Assembly: GCA_964559535.1 (NCBI GenBank)
Contig: CAZLIC010000002.1
Coordinates: 1 to 64,000, forward strand
Direction: 5' to 3'
Origin: CAZLIC01 sp964559535
GTDB lineage: Bacteria; Pseudomonadota; Alphaproteobacteria; Rhodobacterales; Rhodobacteraceae
DNA: 64,000 nucleotides
The first letter of the stretch is position 1. Every line of letters begins with the position of its first letter. A model generated the notes under the pieces. It was not told the origin of the DNA, did no database searches, and saw nothing but the letters and a program-made list of their open reading frames with translations. The translations under genes and the position numbers were made by a program. Of the stretch, positions 42,043-50,307 are shown piece by piece.

Positions 42043-43764
42043 TCATTCGGGAAGTCCCGCCAGACGGCAGCCTTCGGCATAGTGTTCCAGCGTCGCGGGG
42101 TCGCCGTAGGGGTGGAGCGCCACCCAGCGGCTGATCCGGAAGCCGGGGGTGCTTTCCATGTACACCGTCGCGGCACGGCGCGCGTCGTCGATGCGGCCCA
42201 GCTTGGCCAACGATGCGGCGAGGACACGATTCGATGCCGTACCCAGAACCTCGGCCCGCTGGGTGGCGCGGACCGCGCCTTCGTAGTCGCCATTCTGGTA
42301 CAGGATGAAGCCTTCGAACCAGAAGAAGAAGAAGGGCGTGTGGGGTTCAAGGCGCATGGCACGGTGGATCGCATCCAGCGCGACCGCGACCTTGCCCTGG
42401 ACCGCGCAGATGTCGGCATAGGTGGCCCAGGCATCGGCGCTGTTGGGATCCAGCGCGAGCGCCGTGGCGAAAGCCTGTTCGGTTTCCGGGATCAGGTTTT
42501 CGTAGGACAGGACCCAGGCCATCACCCACTGGTTTCCGGCATCCTGCGGGTCCAGTCGCACGGCGGTGCGGGCGTGTTCCACCCCAAGGGCACGGTGCGG
42601 CGTCTCGGCTTCCATGCCGTGCACCCAGCACAGAAGATTGCAGAAGGCGATCCAGCGATGCGGTTCGGCATAGTTCGGGTCCAGGGCAAGCGCGCGTGCC
42701 ATCGTGGCGATGGCCTCTTGCAGAACCGGGGACTTCCCGCCGCCGTTGGTGATGAGCGCCCTGCCCCGGACACAGAGGTCATATGCCTGGATGCTGGTGG
42801 TGCGGCGGCGCGACGGGGTGGCGACAAGGCGGCCGGAAAGCTGGCCCACGATGCGGGCGGTGACGGCATCCTGCATGTCGAAGATGTCTTGCATGGTGCT
42901 GTCAAAGCGTTCGGCCCAGACATGGCCGCCGCCGATGGCGTCGATCAATTGCGCATTGATGCGCAGACGGTCCCCGGCGCGCCGCGCCGAGCCTTCGAGC
43001 AGGTAGCGCACGCCCAGTTCGCGGGCGACCTGGCGCACGTCTACCGCGCGCCCCTTGTAGGCGAAGGTCGAGTTGCGGGCGATCACGAAAAGATCGGTGT
43101 TGCGCGACAGGTCGGTGATCAGGTCTTCGGTCAGGCCGTCGACGAAGTGTTCCTGCTCGGGGTCGGCGGACATGCTGGTGAAGGGCAAAACGGCAATCGA
43201 GGGTTTTTCCGGCAGGGCAAGGGGTTCAGGGGTGTTCTTCACATGGGCCCGGAACACGTGGACCGGCCCGCTGACGTTCTTCAGCACCTGTGGCCCCATG
43301 GCTTCGAATACGGCGGTTGCCTTTCCGCGCACCTGATCGTGCACCGAGGCCGAAATGCAGACGCCCCCCGGTTCCGCCAGCCCCTCCAGCCGGGCGGCGA
43401 TGTTCACGCCGTCGCCGTACAGGTCGCCCCCCTGCACGATCACGTCGCCCAGGTTGATGCCGATGCGCAGGATGATCTGGCGGTTGGCGGGCTGGCCGGT
43501 GTTGGCCGCGCCGAAGCCCCGTTGCAATGCCAGCGCGCATTCGACGGCATCGACCGCGCTGGCGAATTCCATCAGCACGCCGTCGCCCATCACCTTGACC
43601 ACCCGGCCGCGGTGACGCGCGACGGCGGGGGTCAGCACATCCTTCCACCGCACTCGCAGGGCCGCCAGCGTGCCCGTCTCGTCCGCCCCCATCAGCCGCG
43701 AATACCCCACCACGTCGGCGGCCAGGATCGCGGCAAGGCGGCGCTGGTCGCGGGCGTCGGTCAT
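42043..43764 (-). CDS. Class III adenylate cyclase/TolB-like/TPR protein 1
   Basis: A 573-residue cytoplasmic protein. Residues 8-175 are a class III nucleotidyl cyclase domain with the metal aspartates in AADVVGYSRLMGADE and VMGDGVLMEF and the N/R pair in GDGVNIAARLE. Residues about 190-300 match the TolB-like N-terminal domain (SIAVLPFTSMSADPEQEHF then DGLTEDLITDLSR). The rest is TPR-like repeats (e.g. ALALDPNYAEPH, ALALDPNSADAW). This architecture is common in rhizobia and Rhodobacterales as a soluble cAMP-producing or sensing protein. The start overlaps the stop of its paralogue by 4 bp, so both are co-translated. Confidence 0.9.
   Translation of the reverse strand: MTDARDQRRLAAILAADVVGYSRLMGADETGTLAALRVRWKDVLTPAVARHRGRVVKVMGDGVLMEFASAVDAVECALALQRGFGAANTGQPANRQIILRIGINLGDVIVQGGDLYGDGVNIAARLEGLAEPGGVCISASVHDQVRGKATAVFEAMGPQVLKNVSGPVHVFRAHVKNTPEPLALPEKPSIAVLPFTSMSADPEQEHFVDGLTEDLITDLSRNTDLFVIARNSTFAYKGRAVDVRQVARELGVRYLLEGSARRAGDRLRINAQLIDAIGGGHVWAERFDSTMQDIFDMQDAVTARIVGQLSGRLVATPSRRRTTSIQAYDLCVRGRALITNGGGKSPVLQEAIATMARALALDPNYAEPHRWIAFCNLLCWVHGMEAETPHRALGVEHARTAVRLDPQDAGNQWVMAWVLSYENLIPETEQAFATALALDPNSADAWATYADICAVQGKVAVALDAIHRAMRLEPHTPFFFFWFEGFILYQNGDYEGAVRATQRAEVLGTASNRVLAASLAKLGRIDDARRAATVYMESTPGFRISRWVALHPYGDPATLEHYAEGCRLAGLPE
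43328..43471 (-). repeat. 144-bp near-identical tract, copy 1
   Basis: Direct repeat of 45079-45222 with two mismatches in 144 bp. It covers the cyclase-domain segment from the NLGDVIVQGGDLYGDGVN region to the HDQVRGK region of the first tandem paralogue. Identity here is far higher than in the flanks, which suggests recent gene conversion. Confidence 0.85.
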
Positions 43765-45515
43765 TCCGGTATCCCCGCGCGCCGCAGGCCTTCGATCAGG
43801 TGCCGGGTGTCTGCCTCGTGCCTGAACCGCGTTCTGGTCAGATAGCGGCGAATGGTGAAGTCGGGGGCAAGCCGCAGTGTCTCTTGCACGATCTGTCTGG
43901 CGGGTTCGATCCTGTCGAGACAGGCAAGACAGGCCGCGATCCAGGCATATGTCCGCGCTGACGGTGGCGCCGATTTCCGGAACGCGCCGATCGCCTCCTC
44001 GTATCGTCTTGCAACGAAGAAGGCCTCACCCTGCGTGTGCCAGGCCCAGGAGGGCTCGAAGAACGGATCCAGCACACGGGCGGCATGGAAGAGATCAAGC
44101 GCGGTGTCGGCGCTGCCGAAGGAGGCCTCAAGGCCGGCCAGGCACATGATGCCGATGGGGTAGTTGGGATTGAGCACCAGCGCGCGGCGCATGTGGTGTT
44201 CGGCCAGGTCCCACTCGCCGCGTTCCATCAGGGTCAGGCCCAAATCGGTGTGGCACACCTCCTGGGTTTCATCCAGTGCAAGGGCTTGCCGGACATGGCT
44301 CAGCGCCTGATCCAGCAGGTGGTCCGGTGCGCCAAGGTCACGCCGCCATTCCAGCCGATAGGTGTTGCCAAGATTCGACCAGGCCCGGGCATAGCCGGGA
44401 TCGAGCGCCACTGCGCGTTCAAAGAGCTGGCGGGCCTCCATGAGGCCGGCGTGGTTGATGTATTGCTTCACTTCGGCCTGCATCACGCATTCATAGGCGG
44501 CCAGGCTGGCGGGCGGACGACGGTTCGTGCCTTTGGTGACGGCATCCTCGATGCGGCCGACCAGTGTGGCAACGATGACACGCGCCACCTCGTCCTGCAC
44601 CGCGAACAGGTCTTCCTGGTCGCGGTCGAATTTTTCGGCCCAGAGATCGGTGCCGGATTCGGTATCGGCTAGTCGCGCAGTGATGCGGATGCGTGTGCCG
44701 GTGCGGCGGACCGAGCCTTCCAGCAGGTACCGCACCCCCAGGTCGCGCCCGATGCGGGCCGGGTCGGGGGTGCCGTTGCGATAGCGGAAGGACGCATGGC
44801 TTGACGCGACCCGCAATTCGCGCACGCGCGAAAGTTCGGTGATGATGTCCTCGCTGATCCCGTCGCTGAAATACGCCTGTTCGGGGTCGCCTGACATGTT
44901 GGTGAACGGAAGCACAGCGATCGACGGCATGGCCGACGGCATCTCGGGCTTGGCCACTGCTGCTGCCGCGGGCTCGGCTCGCGGCGCTTTGGCGAGAACC
45001 CGGTACACATGCAACGGCTCGGCGATGTTCTTCAGCCCTTGCGGCCCCATGGCCCCGAAGTCCGCTGTCACCTTGCCCCGCACCTGATCGTGCACCGAGG
45101 CCGAAATGCAGACGCCCCCCGGTTCGGCCAGCCCCTCCAGCCGGGCGGCGATGTTGACGCCGTCGCCGTACAGGTCGCCCCCCTGCACGATCACGTCGCC
45201 CAGGTTGATGCCGATGCGCAGGGTGATGCGGCGGTCTACCGGCACCCCGTCATTCGCGGCAGCAAACCCCGCCTGCACCGCCACCGCACATTCCACGGCA
45301 TCGACCGCGCTGGGGAATTCCACCAGCACGCCGTCACCCATTACCTTGACCACGCGGCCGCGGTGGCGGGCGATGCAAGGCGTCAGCACGTCCTTCCAGC
45401 GGGCGCGGAGGGCAGCGAGCGTGCCTGCCTCGTCGGCGCCCATCAGACGGGAATAGCCCACCACATCGGCCGCAAGGATGGCGGCAAGGCGGCGCTGGTC
45501 GCGGGCGTCGGTCAT
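43761..45515 (-). CDS. Class III adenylate cyclase/TolB-like/TPR protein 2
   Basis: A 584-residue paralogue of the downstream gene with the same order of domains: cyclase (8-175; AADVVGYSRLMGADE, VMGDGVLVEF, GDGVNIAARLE), TolB-like (SIAVLPFTNMSGDPEQAYF near 200), then TPR-like repeats (VALDPGYARAWSNLGNTY, LVLNPNYPIGIMCLAG). A promoter-like TGGACA-N17-TAGCCT lies 30-60 bp upstream. The first gene of the two-cyclase operon; the RTX gene upstream is separated by a strong stem. Signalling output by cAMP is inferred from the intact metal sites; activity is unproven. Confidence 0.9.
   Translation of the reverse strand: MTDARDQRRLAAILAADVVGYSRLMGADEAGTLAALRARWKDVLTPCIARHRGRVVKVMGDGVLVEFPSAVDAVECAVAVQAGFAAANDGVPVDRRITLRIGINLGDVIVQGGDLYGDGVNIAARLEGLAEPGGVCISASVHDQVRGKVTADFGAMGPQGLKNIAEPLHVYRVLAKAPRAEPAAAAVAKPEMPSAMPSIAVLPFTNMSGDPEQAYFSDGISEDIITELSRVRELRVASSHASFRYRNGTPDPARIGRDLGVRYLLEGSVRRTGTRIRITARLADTESGTDLWAEKFDRDQEDLFAVQDEVARVIVATLVGRIEDAVTKGTNRRPPASLAAYECVMQAEVKQYINHAGLMEARQLFERAVALDPGYARAWSNLGNTYRLEWRRDLGAPDHLLDQALSHVRQALALDETQEVCHTDLGLTLMERGEWDLAEHHMRRALVLNPNYPIGIMCLAGLEASFGSADTALDLFHAARVLDPFFEPSWAWHTQGEAFFVARRYEEAIGAFRKSAPPSARTYAWIAACLACLDRIEPARQIVQETLRLAPDFTIRRYLTRTRFRHEADTRHLIEGLRRAGIPE
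45079..45222 (-). repeat. 144-bp near-identical tract, copy 2
   Basis: Partner of 43328-43471, offset 1751 bp, two mismatches (both C/G changes). Lies in the equivalent part of the second cyclase domain. Confidence 0.85.
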
Positions 45516-45545
45516 GCGCGGGGCTTTCGGTCGGGCTGCCGCGCG

Positions 45546-45574
45546 AGGCTAGGGGAAGGCGCCCGGGCTGTCCA
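45546..45574 (-). promoter_or_regulatory. Candidate promoter of the cyclase operon
   Basis: Minus strand TGGACA (45574-45569), 17-bp spacer, TAGCCT (45551-45546), about 30 bp before the cyclase start. The same TAGCCT -10 box precedes the RTX gene. Confidence 0.4.
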
Positions 45575-45588
45575 TCGGACTACCGTCA

Positions 45589-45616
45589 GGGCGCCGCGGT
45601 TGGCACCGCGGCGCCC
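45589..45616 (-). terminator. Perfect 12-bp stem after the RTX gene
   Basis: GGGCGCCGCGGT (45589-45600) pairs with ACCGCGGCGCCC (45605-45616), loop of four, 11 bp after the RTX stop. No T tract follows, so it may stall polymerase or protect the 3' end rather than act as a classic terminator. Confidence 0.6.
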
Positions 45617-45627
45617 CGGAGATTCCA

Positions 45628-47115
45628 TCAAAACAGCAGATCGAGCTCTGTCACCGGATCTCCTGACACATTCACCGCGAAATCGGCGGATCCGTCACCG
45701 TCCACATCGGCAAGAAGTTCACCATTGGCGAAGATCACCTTGCCTAGGCCCAGCACCCCGTCTGTTGCCCAGCTGAGGGACTGGAAGCCTTCCTGGGTTG
45801 TGTCTGCATCCATGAAACGCAGGTCGATGAAGTCTTCGGCGCTGTTGAAGTCGGTGATCGTGTCCTGGCTTACGAAGGTCGAGAATGCGTCGGAGAGATA
45901 GACGAAGAGGTCGGCGCCCTGCCCGCCCGTCAGCGTGTCTTTCCCAAGGTCGCCGTACAGCGAATCTGCGCCCTTGCCGCCGTTGATGTTGTTGGCGGCC
46001 CTGCTGCCGTAAAGTTCGTCACCCGCCGAGCTGCCGACCAGGTTCTGGATGTTGGTCAGGCGGTCGACCCCGGCGCCGATCGTGTTCTGCGCGACGGTGA
46101 TGGACAGGTCGACGATCACGCCTGTGGTGATTCCGGCATAGCTGGCGGTGTTCTTGCCGCCGCCGCCCGACAGAAGATCGTCGCCCAGCCCGCCAACAAG
46201 ACTGTCGTTGCCCTCTCCGCCGAAAAGCCGGTCGTTGCCGCCGCCGCCGGTGATCGTGTCCTTGCCGAGACCGCCGTAAAGCATGTCAGTTGCGTTGTCC
46301 TCCGGCGCGAAAGTGCCGGCGGGCAGGAACGGGAAATAGTGCCCGGCCAGAACGTCATTGCCGTCGTCGCCGTGCACGATGTCCTGGCCGGCGCCGCCCT
46401 GCACGATGTCGTTGTCGGCACCTCCGTACAGTTCGTCGGAGGCGCCGTCGTCGCGTTCACGATTGTTCAGCAGGTCGCCTCGGTCGATGTAGAGCTGGCC
46501 TGAAATGGTGTCGCGACCCGCACCCCCGTAAAGCTCGTCCGAGCCGCGGTGGCCGTTCAACTGGTCGTCGCCATCGTCGCCGTAGCCGGAATCATTGCCG
46601 AAATCGAGCATCAGGATATCGCCATCTGCCCCGGCATAGACGAGATCGTCGCCTTCGCCGGAATCGATGAAGTCGATGCCGAAGCTGCCGTCAATGAAGT
46701 CGAGGCCGTCGCCGCCCAGCAACGAATCCGAGCCGTCACCGCCTTCCATGCTGTCGTCGCCGTCGCCGCCTACGATCTGGTCGTTGTCCACCCCGCCATA
46801 GATCGTGTCGTTGTTGGCGCCGCCGTCGAGGAAATCATTGCCTGCCGCGCCTGACAACGTATCCGCGCCATCGCCCGTGAAGGCGACATCGTCTCCGTCT
46901 TCAAGGTAGACTTCATCCGCGCCTTCATCACCTGATGCGGTGTCGTTGCCTGTCCCGCCATAGATGAGATCGTCGCCCGAGCCGCCGGAGATGTAGTCAT
47001 CGCCTCCCGCTCCATAGAGCGAGTCGCCCAGCAGACGGCCATCGATGAAGTCCATTCCACCGGTACCGACCAGGTTGTCGGCTTTTGGTCCGTTCTTGTC
47101 GCCATTGATGTTCAT
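45628..47115 (-). CDS. RTX-type calcium-binding repeat protein
   Basis: A 495-residue acidic protein made almost wholly of GGxGxDxUx nonapeptides: blocks at about 15-185, 205-265 and 285-340, then a break (TASYAGITTGVIVDLSI, a serralysin-type linker) and a final block to about 420. The C-terminal 75 residues (DLFVYLSDAFSTF, TITDFNSAEDFIDL, DGDGSADFAV) match the secretion end of type I substrates. No signal peptide and no enzymatic domain. It would fold on Ca2+ outside the cell after type I export; no HlyB/HlyD genes are in the window. The ATG at 47115 follows a GGAG site; an in-frame TTG at 47133 is less likely. Confidence 0.92.
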   Translation of the reverse strand: MNINGDKNGPKADNLVGTGGMDFIDGRLLGDSLYGAGGDDYISGGSGDDLIYGGTGNDTASGDEGADEVYLEDGDDVAFTGDGADTLSGAAGNDFLDGGANNDTIYGGVDNDQIVGGDGDDSMEGGDGSDSLLGGDGLDFIDGSFGIDFIDSGEGDDLVYAGADGDILMLDFGNDSGYGDDGDDQLNGHRGSDELYGGAGRDTISGQLYIDRGDLLNNRERDDGASDELYGGADNDIVQGGAGQDIVHGDDGNDVLAGHYFPFLPAGTFAPEDNATDMLYGGLGKDTITGGGGNDRLFGGEGNDSLVGGLGDDLLSGGGGKNTASYAGITTGVIVDLSITVAQNTIGAGVDRLTNIQNLVGSSAGDELYGSRAANNINGGKGADSLYGDLGKDTLTGGQGADLFVYLSDAFSTFVSQDTITDFNSAEDFIDLRFMDADTTQEGFQSLSWATDGVLGLGKVIFANGELLADVDGDGSADFAVNVSGDPVTELDLLF

Positions 47116-47142
47116 GCAATGTATCTCCGTCAAAGCAGTGTC

Positions 47143-47171
47143 AGGCTACTTTCGGGGCGGCGACCCGTCAA
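47143..47171 (-). promoter_or_regulatory. Candidate promoter of the RTX gene
   Basis: Minus strand TTGACG (47171-47166), 17-bp spacer, TAGCCT (47148-47143). It would start transcription near 47136, about 20 nt before the ATG. Confidence 0.5.
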
Positions 47172-47220
47172 ATTCTTTCCGGACGGCCCGGTGGCGCGTG
47201 GCCCGACAGCCGTACCGTCA

Positions 47221-48159
47221 TCATCGGTCCGGCGCCGGAATCCATTCGGCACTGTCGCCCGGCGGCAGGTGGAAGCGGCCGTGCTGCCAGTCTCCGGCGC
47301 GCCAGGCCTCTTTCGCGGCCTCGATGCGGTCCTTCGACGAGGCGACGAAGTTCCACCAGATGTGCCGCGGGCCGTCCATCGTGGCGCCGCCCAAGAGCAT
47401 CACGCGGGCGCCCTGCGGGCCTGCCTTCAGCGAGATGCTGTCGCCAGGGCGGAACACCAGCATGCGACCGGGCTCGAAGGTTTGTCCCGAGACGGTGACC
47501 TCGCCCGACAGGATGTAGGCGCCGCGGTCTTCATGGGTGTCGGGCAGCGGGATGGCGGCGTCGGGGGCGAGGGTGGCATCGGCATAGAACGTCTCCCAGG
47601 GCAGTGGAACAGGGGCGGCTTCGCCCCAGGCCGAACCGAGGATGAGGCGCACCTGCTTGCCCTCGCCATCCAGCACCGGCAGGTCGGCGGCAGCGCCGTG
47701 ATGGAAGGCCGCGGGGGCGTCTTCGTGCGTCCTGGGCAGCGCCAGCCAGGTTTGCAGGCCGAACATCGTCATGGGTGCCTTGCGCGCCGCGCCATCGGTG
47801 CGTTCGGAATGGGTGATGCCGTGGCCCGCGAGCATCCAGTTGACGGCGCCCGGTTCGATCCAGGCATCGGTGCCCAGGCTGTCGCGGTGGTGCATGCGGC
47901 CCTTCAGCAGGTAGGTGACGGTGCCAAGGCCGATATGGGGGTGGGGGCGCACATCCATGCCCTGCCCCGTCAGGAATTCGACCGGGCCCATCTGGTCGAA
48001 GAAGATGAAGGGGCCGACCATCTGGCGCTGCGCCGAGGGCAGCGCGCGGCGCACCTCGAACCCGCCCAGGTCACGGGCGCGGGGGACGATCACCGTCTCG
48101 ATGGCATCGACGGCATCGCCGGTGGGGATGGTGGGGTCGAGCGCGGGGTTCCAGGACAT
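47221..48159 (-). CDS. Pirin family protein
   Basis: A 312-residue bicupin. The N-terminal cupin has the metal-binding histidines in VRPHPHIGLGTVTYLLKG (about 70-87) and IEPGAVNWMLAGHGITHSE near 104-122, the pirin signature; the C-terminal cupin ends with the pirin_C segment ARVMLLGGATMDGPRHIWWNF. Some pirins are quercetinases or redox-sensing co-regulators; the role here is unknown. AAGGAGG just upstream of the ATG at 48159 is a near-perfect ribosome-binding site. Divergent from the TetR/efflux operon over 268 bp. Confidence 0.94.
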   Translation of the reverse strand: MSWNPALDPTIPTGDAVDAIETVIVPRARDLGGFEVRRALPSAQRQMVGPFIFFDQMGPVEFLTGQGMDVRPHPHIGLGTVTYLLKGRMHHRDSLGTDAWIEPGAVNWMLAGHGITHSERTDGAARKAPMTMFGLQTWLALPRTHEDAPAAFHHGAAADLPVLDGEGKQVRLILGSAWGEAAPVPLPWETFYADATLAPDAAIPLPDTHEDRGAYILSGEVTVSGQTFEPGRMLVFRPGDSISLKAGPQGARVMLLGGATMDGPRHIWWNFVASSKDRIEAAKEAWRAGDWQHGRFHLPPGDSAEWIPAPDR

Positions 48160-48394
48160 GGGGGCCTCCTTGTCTGTCGGGATCGTAGGCCGCAGCGGCG
48201 CGCGCGTCACTGTGGCGTGAACGCAGAGAAGATGTGCGCAAGCTGCAGGGTGGCCGCTTCTTTTGGGCTGCCGGGCGGACAGAGGCCGCCCCTCGCCCGG
48301 TTGGCAGGGTCTGTGCAATGCACGATGATGCAGCAGATTCAGCACGTACGGCATCCATTCTCCATCAAATCGAACTGAACCGACCAGTTCGGAC

Positions 48395-48422
48395 TTGACG
48401 TCGGGGTATGGATCGCTATGTC
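48395..48422 (+). promoter_or_regulatory. Candidate promoter of the TetR-RND operon
   Basis: TTGACG (48395-48400), 16-bp spacer, TATGTC (48417-48422). An imperfectly spaced inverted repeat CGAACTG...CAGTTCG (48371-48391) lies just upstream. The predicted start site falls inside the operator at 48426-48441. Confidence 0.45.
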
Positions 48423-48425
48423 GGT

Positions 48426-48441
48426 GAATGAACGTTCATTC
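48426..48441. promoter_or_regulatory. TetR-type operator (autoregulation)
   Basis: GAATGAACGTTCATTC, a perfect 16-bp palindrome positioned at the predicted transcription start of its own regulator gene. The size and symmetry are typical of a TetR dimer site; binding is inferred. Confidence 0.7.
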
Positions 48442-49108
48442 CCGCCGCAGCGCAGCAACCATGCCCGACACCGCCCGCGTACCCTTGCCGATCCCGTTTG
48501 CCGACCAGCGCAGCGCCGAGATTCTGGCGGCGGGGCGCCGCGCCTTTATCGAAAAGGGGTTCGACGGGGCATCGATGCAGGATCTGGCGCGGGCCGTGGG
48601 GATGAGCGTGGGGAACTTCTACCGCTACTTCCCGTCGAAGGACGCGCTGATTGCCGCGATGATCGCCCGCGACATGGAAGAAATGGAGCGCGACTTTGCC
48701 GCGATCCTGACCGCACCCCGCCCGATGGAGGCGCTGCGCATCGTGGTGCAGATGCATGTGCAGCTGGAGCATTGCCTGGACGACGGGCGGCTGTGGGCCG
48801 AGACCACGGCGGCGGGGCTGCGCAAGCCCGAGATCGGCGCCATCCTGATGCAGATGGAACAGGCCGTGGTGGCCAACCTTGTCACCATCTTTGCCCTCGC
48901 CACCGGCCGCAGCGAAGACGACGCGCGGCAGCGCTGGTCGGCGCAGGCCCAGATGATGGTGCTGCTGGTGAAGGGCATCAACATGCAATGTGCGGCCCAG
49001 ACGCAGGGCCGAGAACATCTGACCGAGCTTGTCCTGCGTACCATCAACCGGATGCTGGACGAGATTGCCGGCGATACCGCCCCCTTCCAAGACGCCCCGA
49101 AAGGCTGA
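48428..49108 (+). CDS. TetR family regulator of the RND operon
   Basis: Repressor of up to 226 residues. The helix-turn-helix (about 28-75) reads RSAEILAAGRRAFIEKGFDG then LARAVGMSVGNFYRYFPSKD. The C-terminal domain resembles efflux-pump repressors (TetR_C-like, EAL-x-I near 105). Start choice is uncertain: the ATG at 48428 lies inside the palindromic operator and near the predicted transcription start (leaderless translation possible), while the ATG at 48461 gives a 215-residue protein without a clear ribosome-binding site either. It is followed within 5 bp by the membrane-fusion gene, so it is the first gene of the efflux operon and probably represses it. Confidence 0.88.
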   Translation: MNVHSRRSAATMPDTARVPLPIPFADQRSAEILAAGRRAFIEKGFDGASMQDLARAVGMSVGNFYRYFPSKDALIAAMIARDMEEMERDFAAILTAPRPMEALRIVVQMHVQLEHCLDDGRLWAETTAAGLRKPEIGAILMQMEQAVVANLVTIFALATGRSEDDARQRWSAQAQMMVLLVKGINMQCAAQTQGREHLTELVLRTINRMLDEIAGDTAPFQDAPKG

Positions 49109-49112
49109 CCCG

Positions 49113-50297
49113 ATGCGCGCCGCCCTGTTGCTTGCCGTAGCTGTTGCCGCCCTGTCGCCCCTGCCGCTGCGGGCCGAGGAGGCGGTCGCCGCCCCCGAGG
49201 CCGCTGCCCCCACCCTGCCCGCCATCACCGTGGCGCCGGTGGAAAAGCGGCTGTTGCGGGACCGGGTGATCGTGTCGGGCCTGTTGGGCCCGGTGGAACG
49301 CGTGCAGGTGCAACCGCTGATCGAGGGTCAGCCGGTGGAGACGCTGGAAGCTGACGTGGGCGACGTCGTGCAGGCCGGTCAGGTTCTGGCCACGCTGTCG
49401 ACGGCGACGCTGGAGTTGCAGAAGAGCCAGCTGGTGGCGCAGCTGGCCAGCGCTGTGGCGGCCGTGGCGCAAGGCGAGGCGTCGCTGGCCGAGGCGCGCG
49501 CCAATGCCGACGAGGCAGCGCGCGTGCGCGACCGCACGGCGGCGCTGAAGGCACGCGGCAACGCCAGCCAGGCCGCGGCCGAACAGGCCGACGCCGGGGC
49601 GACGGCGGCGGCAGCGCGGGTGGACTGGCAGGTGCGGTCGCTGGAGGCGACACGGGCGCAGGTAGACCTGGTGCACGCGCAGATCGCCAATGTGGAGCTG
49701 CAGCTGTCGCGCGCCATGGTGAAGGCTCCGGTGGCGGGCGAGATTGTCGAGCGCAATGCGATGGTGGGCGCGGTGGCTTCGGCTGCTGGCGGATCGATGT
49801 TCGTGCTGGTGCGCGACGGCGCGCTGGAAATGAACGCCGATGTGGCCGAGGGTGACCTGGTGCGGCTGGCCGCGGGGCAGACGGCGATGCTGCGGCTGAT
49901 CGGGCAGGCCGACCCGGTGCAGGGCCGCGTGCGGCTGATCGAGCCGCGGATCGACACGGCCACGCGTCTGGGCCGTGCACGGATTTCCATCGACCCAAAG
50001 GCGCGCGTGGTGTCCGGCATGTTTGCCGACGCCGAGGTGCTGGTAACCGAGCGCGAGACGGTGGCGGTTCCGCTGACCGCGGTGGGGTCCAGCGCCGAGG
50101 GATCGACGGTGATGCGGGTCAAGGGTGATCTGGTCGAGCGGGTGGTGGTGAAGACCGGCATCCGCGACGGCGCCTGGATCGAGGTGTCCGAAGGGCTGGC
50201 CCCCGGCGACACGGTGGTGGCGAAGGCCGGGGCCTTTGTGCGTGACGGCGACCGGATAAACCCGGTTCCGGCGCCGGTTCCGGCAGCGACAAACTGA
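49113..50297 (+). CDS. RND efflux membrane-fusion (periplasmic adaptor) protein
   Basis: A 394-residue adaptor linking the RND pump to an outer-membrane channel. Signal peptide MRAALLLAVAVAALSPLPLRA; the lipoyl halves are EAVLEADVGD-type VETLEADVGDVVQAGQVLATL (about 75-95) and MVKAPVAGEIVERNAMVG near 205; between them a long alpha-hairpin (about 95-200) with LAEARANADEAARVRDR. The C-terminal barrel and membrane-proximal domains follow. No lipobox cysteine. It lies between the TetR and RND genes with gaps of 4 and 10 bp, a standard regulator-adaptor-pump operon; no outer-membrane factor gene follows. Confidence 0.93.
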   Translation: MRAALLLAVAVAALSPLPLRAEEAVAAPEAAAPTLPAITVAPVEKRLLRDRVIVSGLLGPVERVQVQPLIEGQPVETLEADVGDVVQAGQVLATLSTATLELQKSQLVAQLASAVAAVAQGEASLAEARANADEAARVRDRTAALKARGNASQAAAEQADAGATAAAARVDWQVRSLEATRAQVDLVHAQIANVELQLSRAMVKAPVAGEIVERNAMVGAVASAAGGSMFVLVRDGALEMNADVAEGDLVRLAAGQTAMLRLIGQADPVQGRVRLIEPRIDTATRLGRARISIDPKARVVSGMFADAEVLVTERETVAVPLTAVGSSAEGSTVMRVKGDLVERVVVKTGIRDGAWIEVSEGLAPGDTVVAKAGAFVRDGDRINPVPAPVPAATN

Positions 50298-50307
50298 GGG
50301 GTCTGCG

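Noticed and set aside
46100..47000. Short regularly spaced repeats considered as a CRISPR-like array
   Set aside because: They are the codon-level trace of RTX nonapeptides in frame; no constant repeat/variable spacer pattern and no cas genes.
47116..47133. Upstream TTG start for the RTX gene
   Set aside because: The ATG at 47115 has a GGAG site at suitable distance and the TTG codon has none; it also lies about 3 nt from the predicted transcription start.
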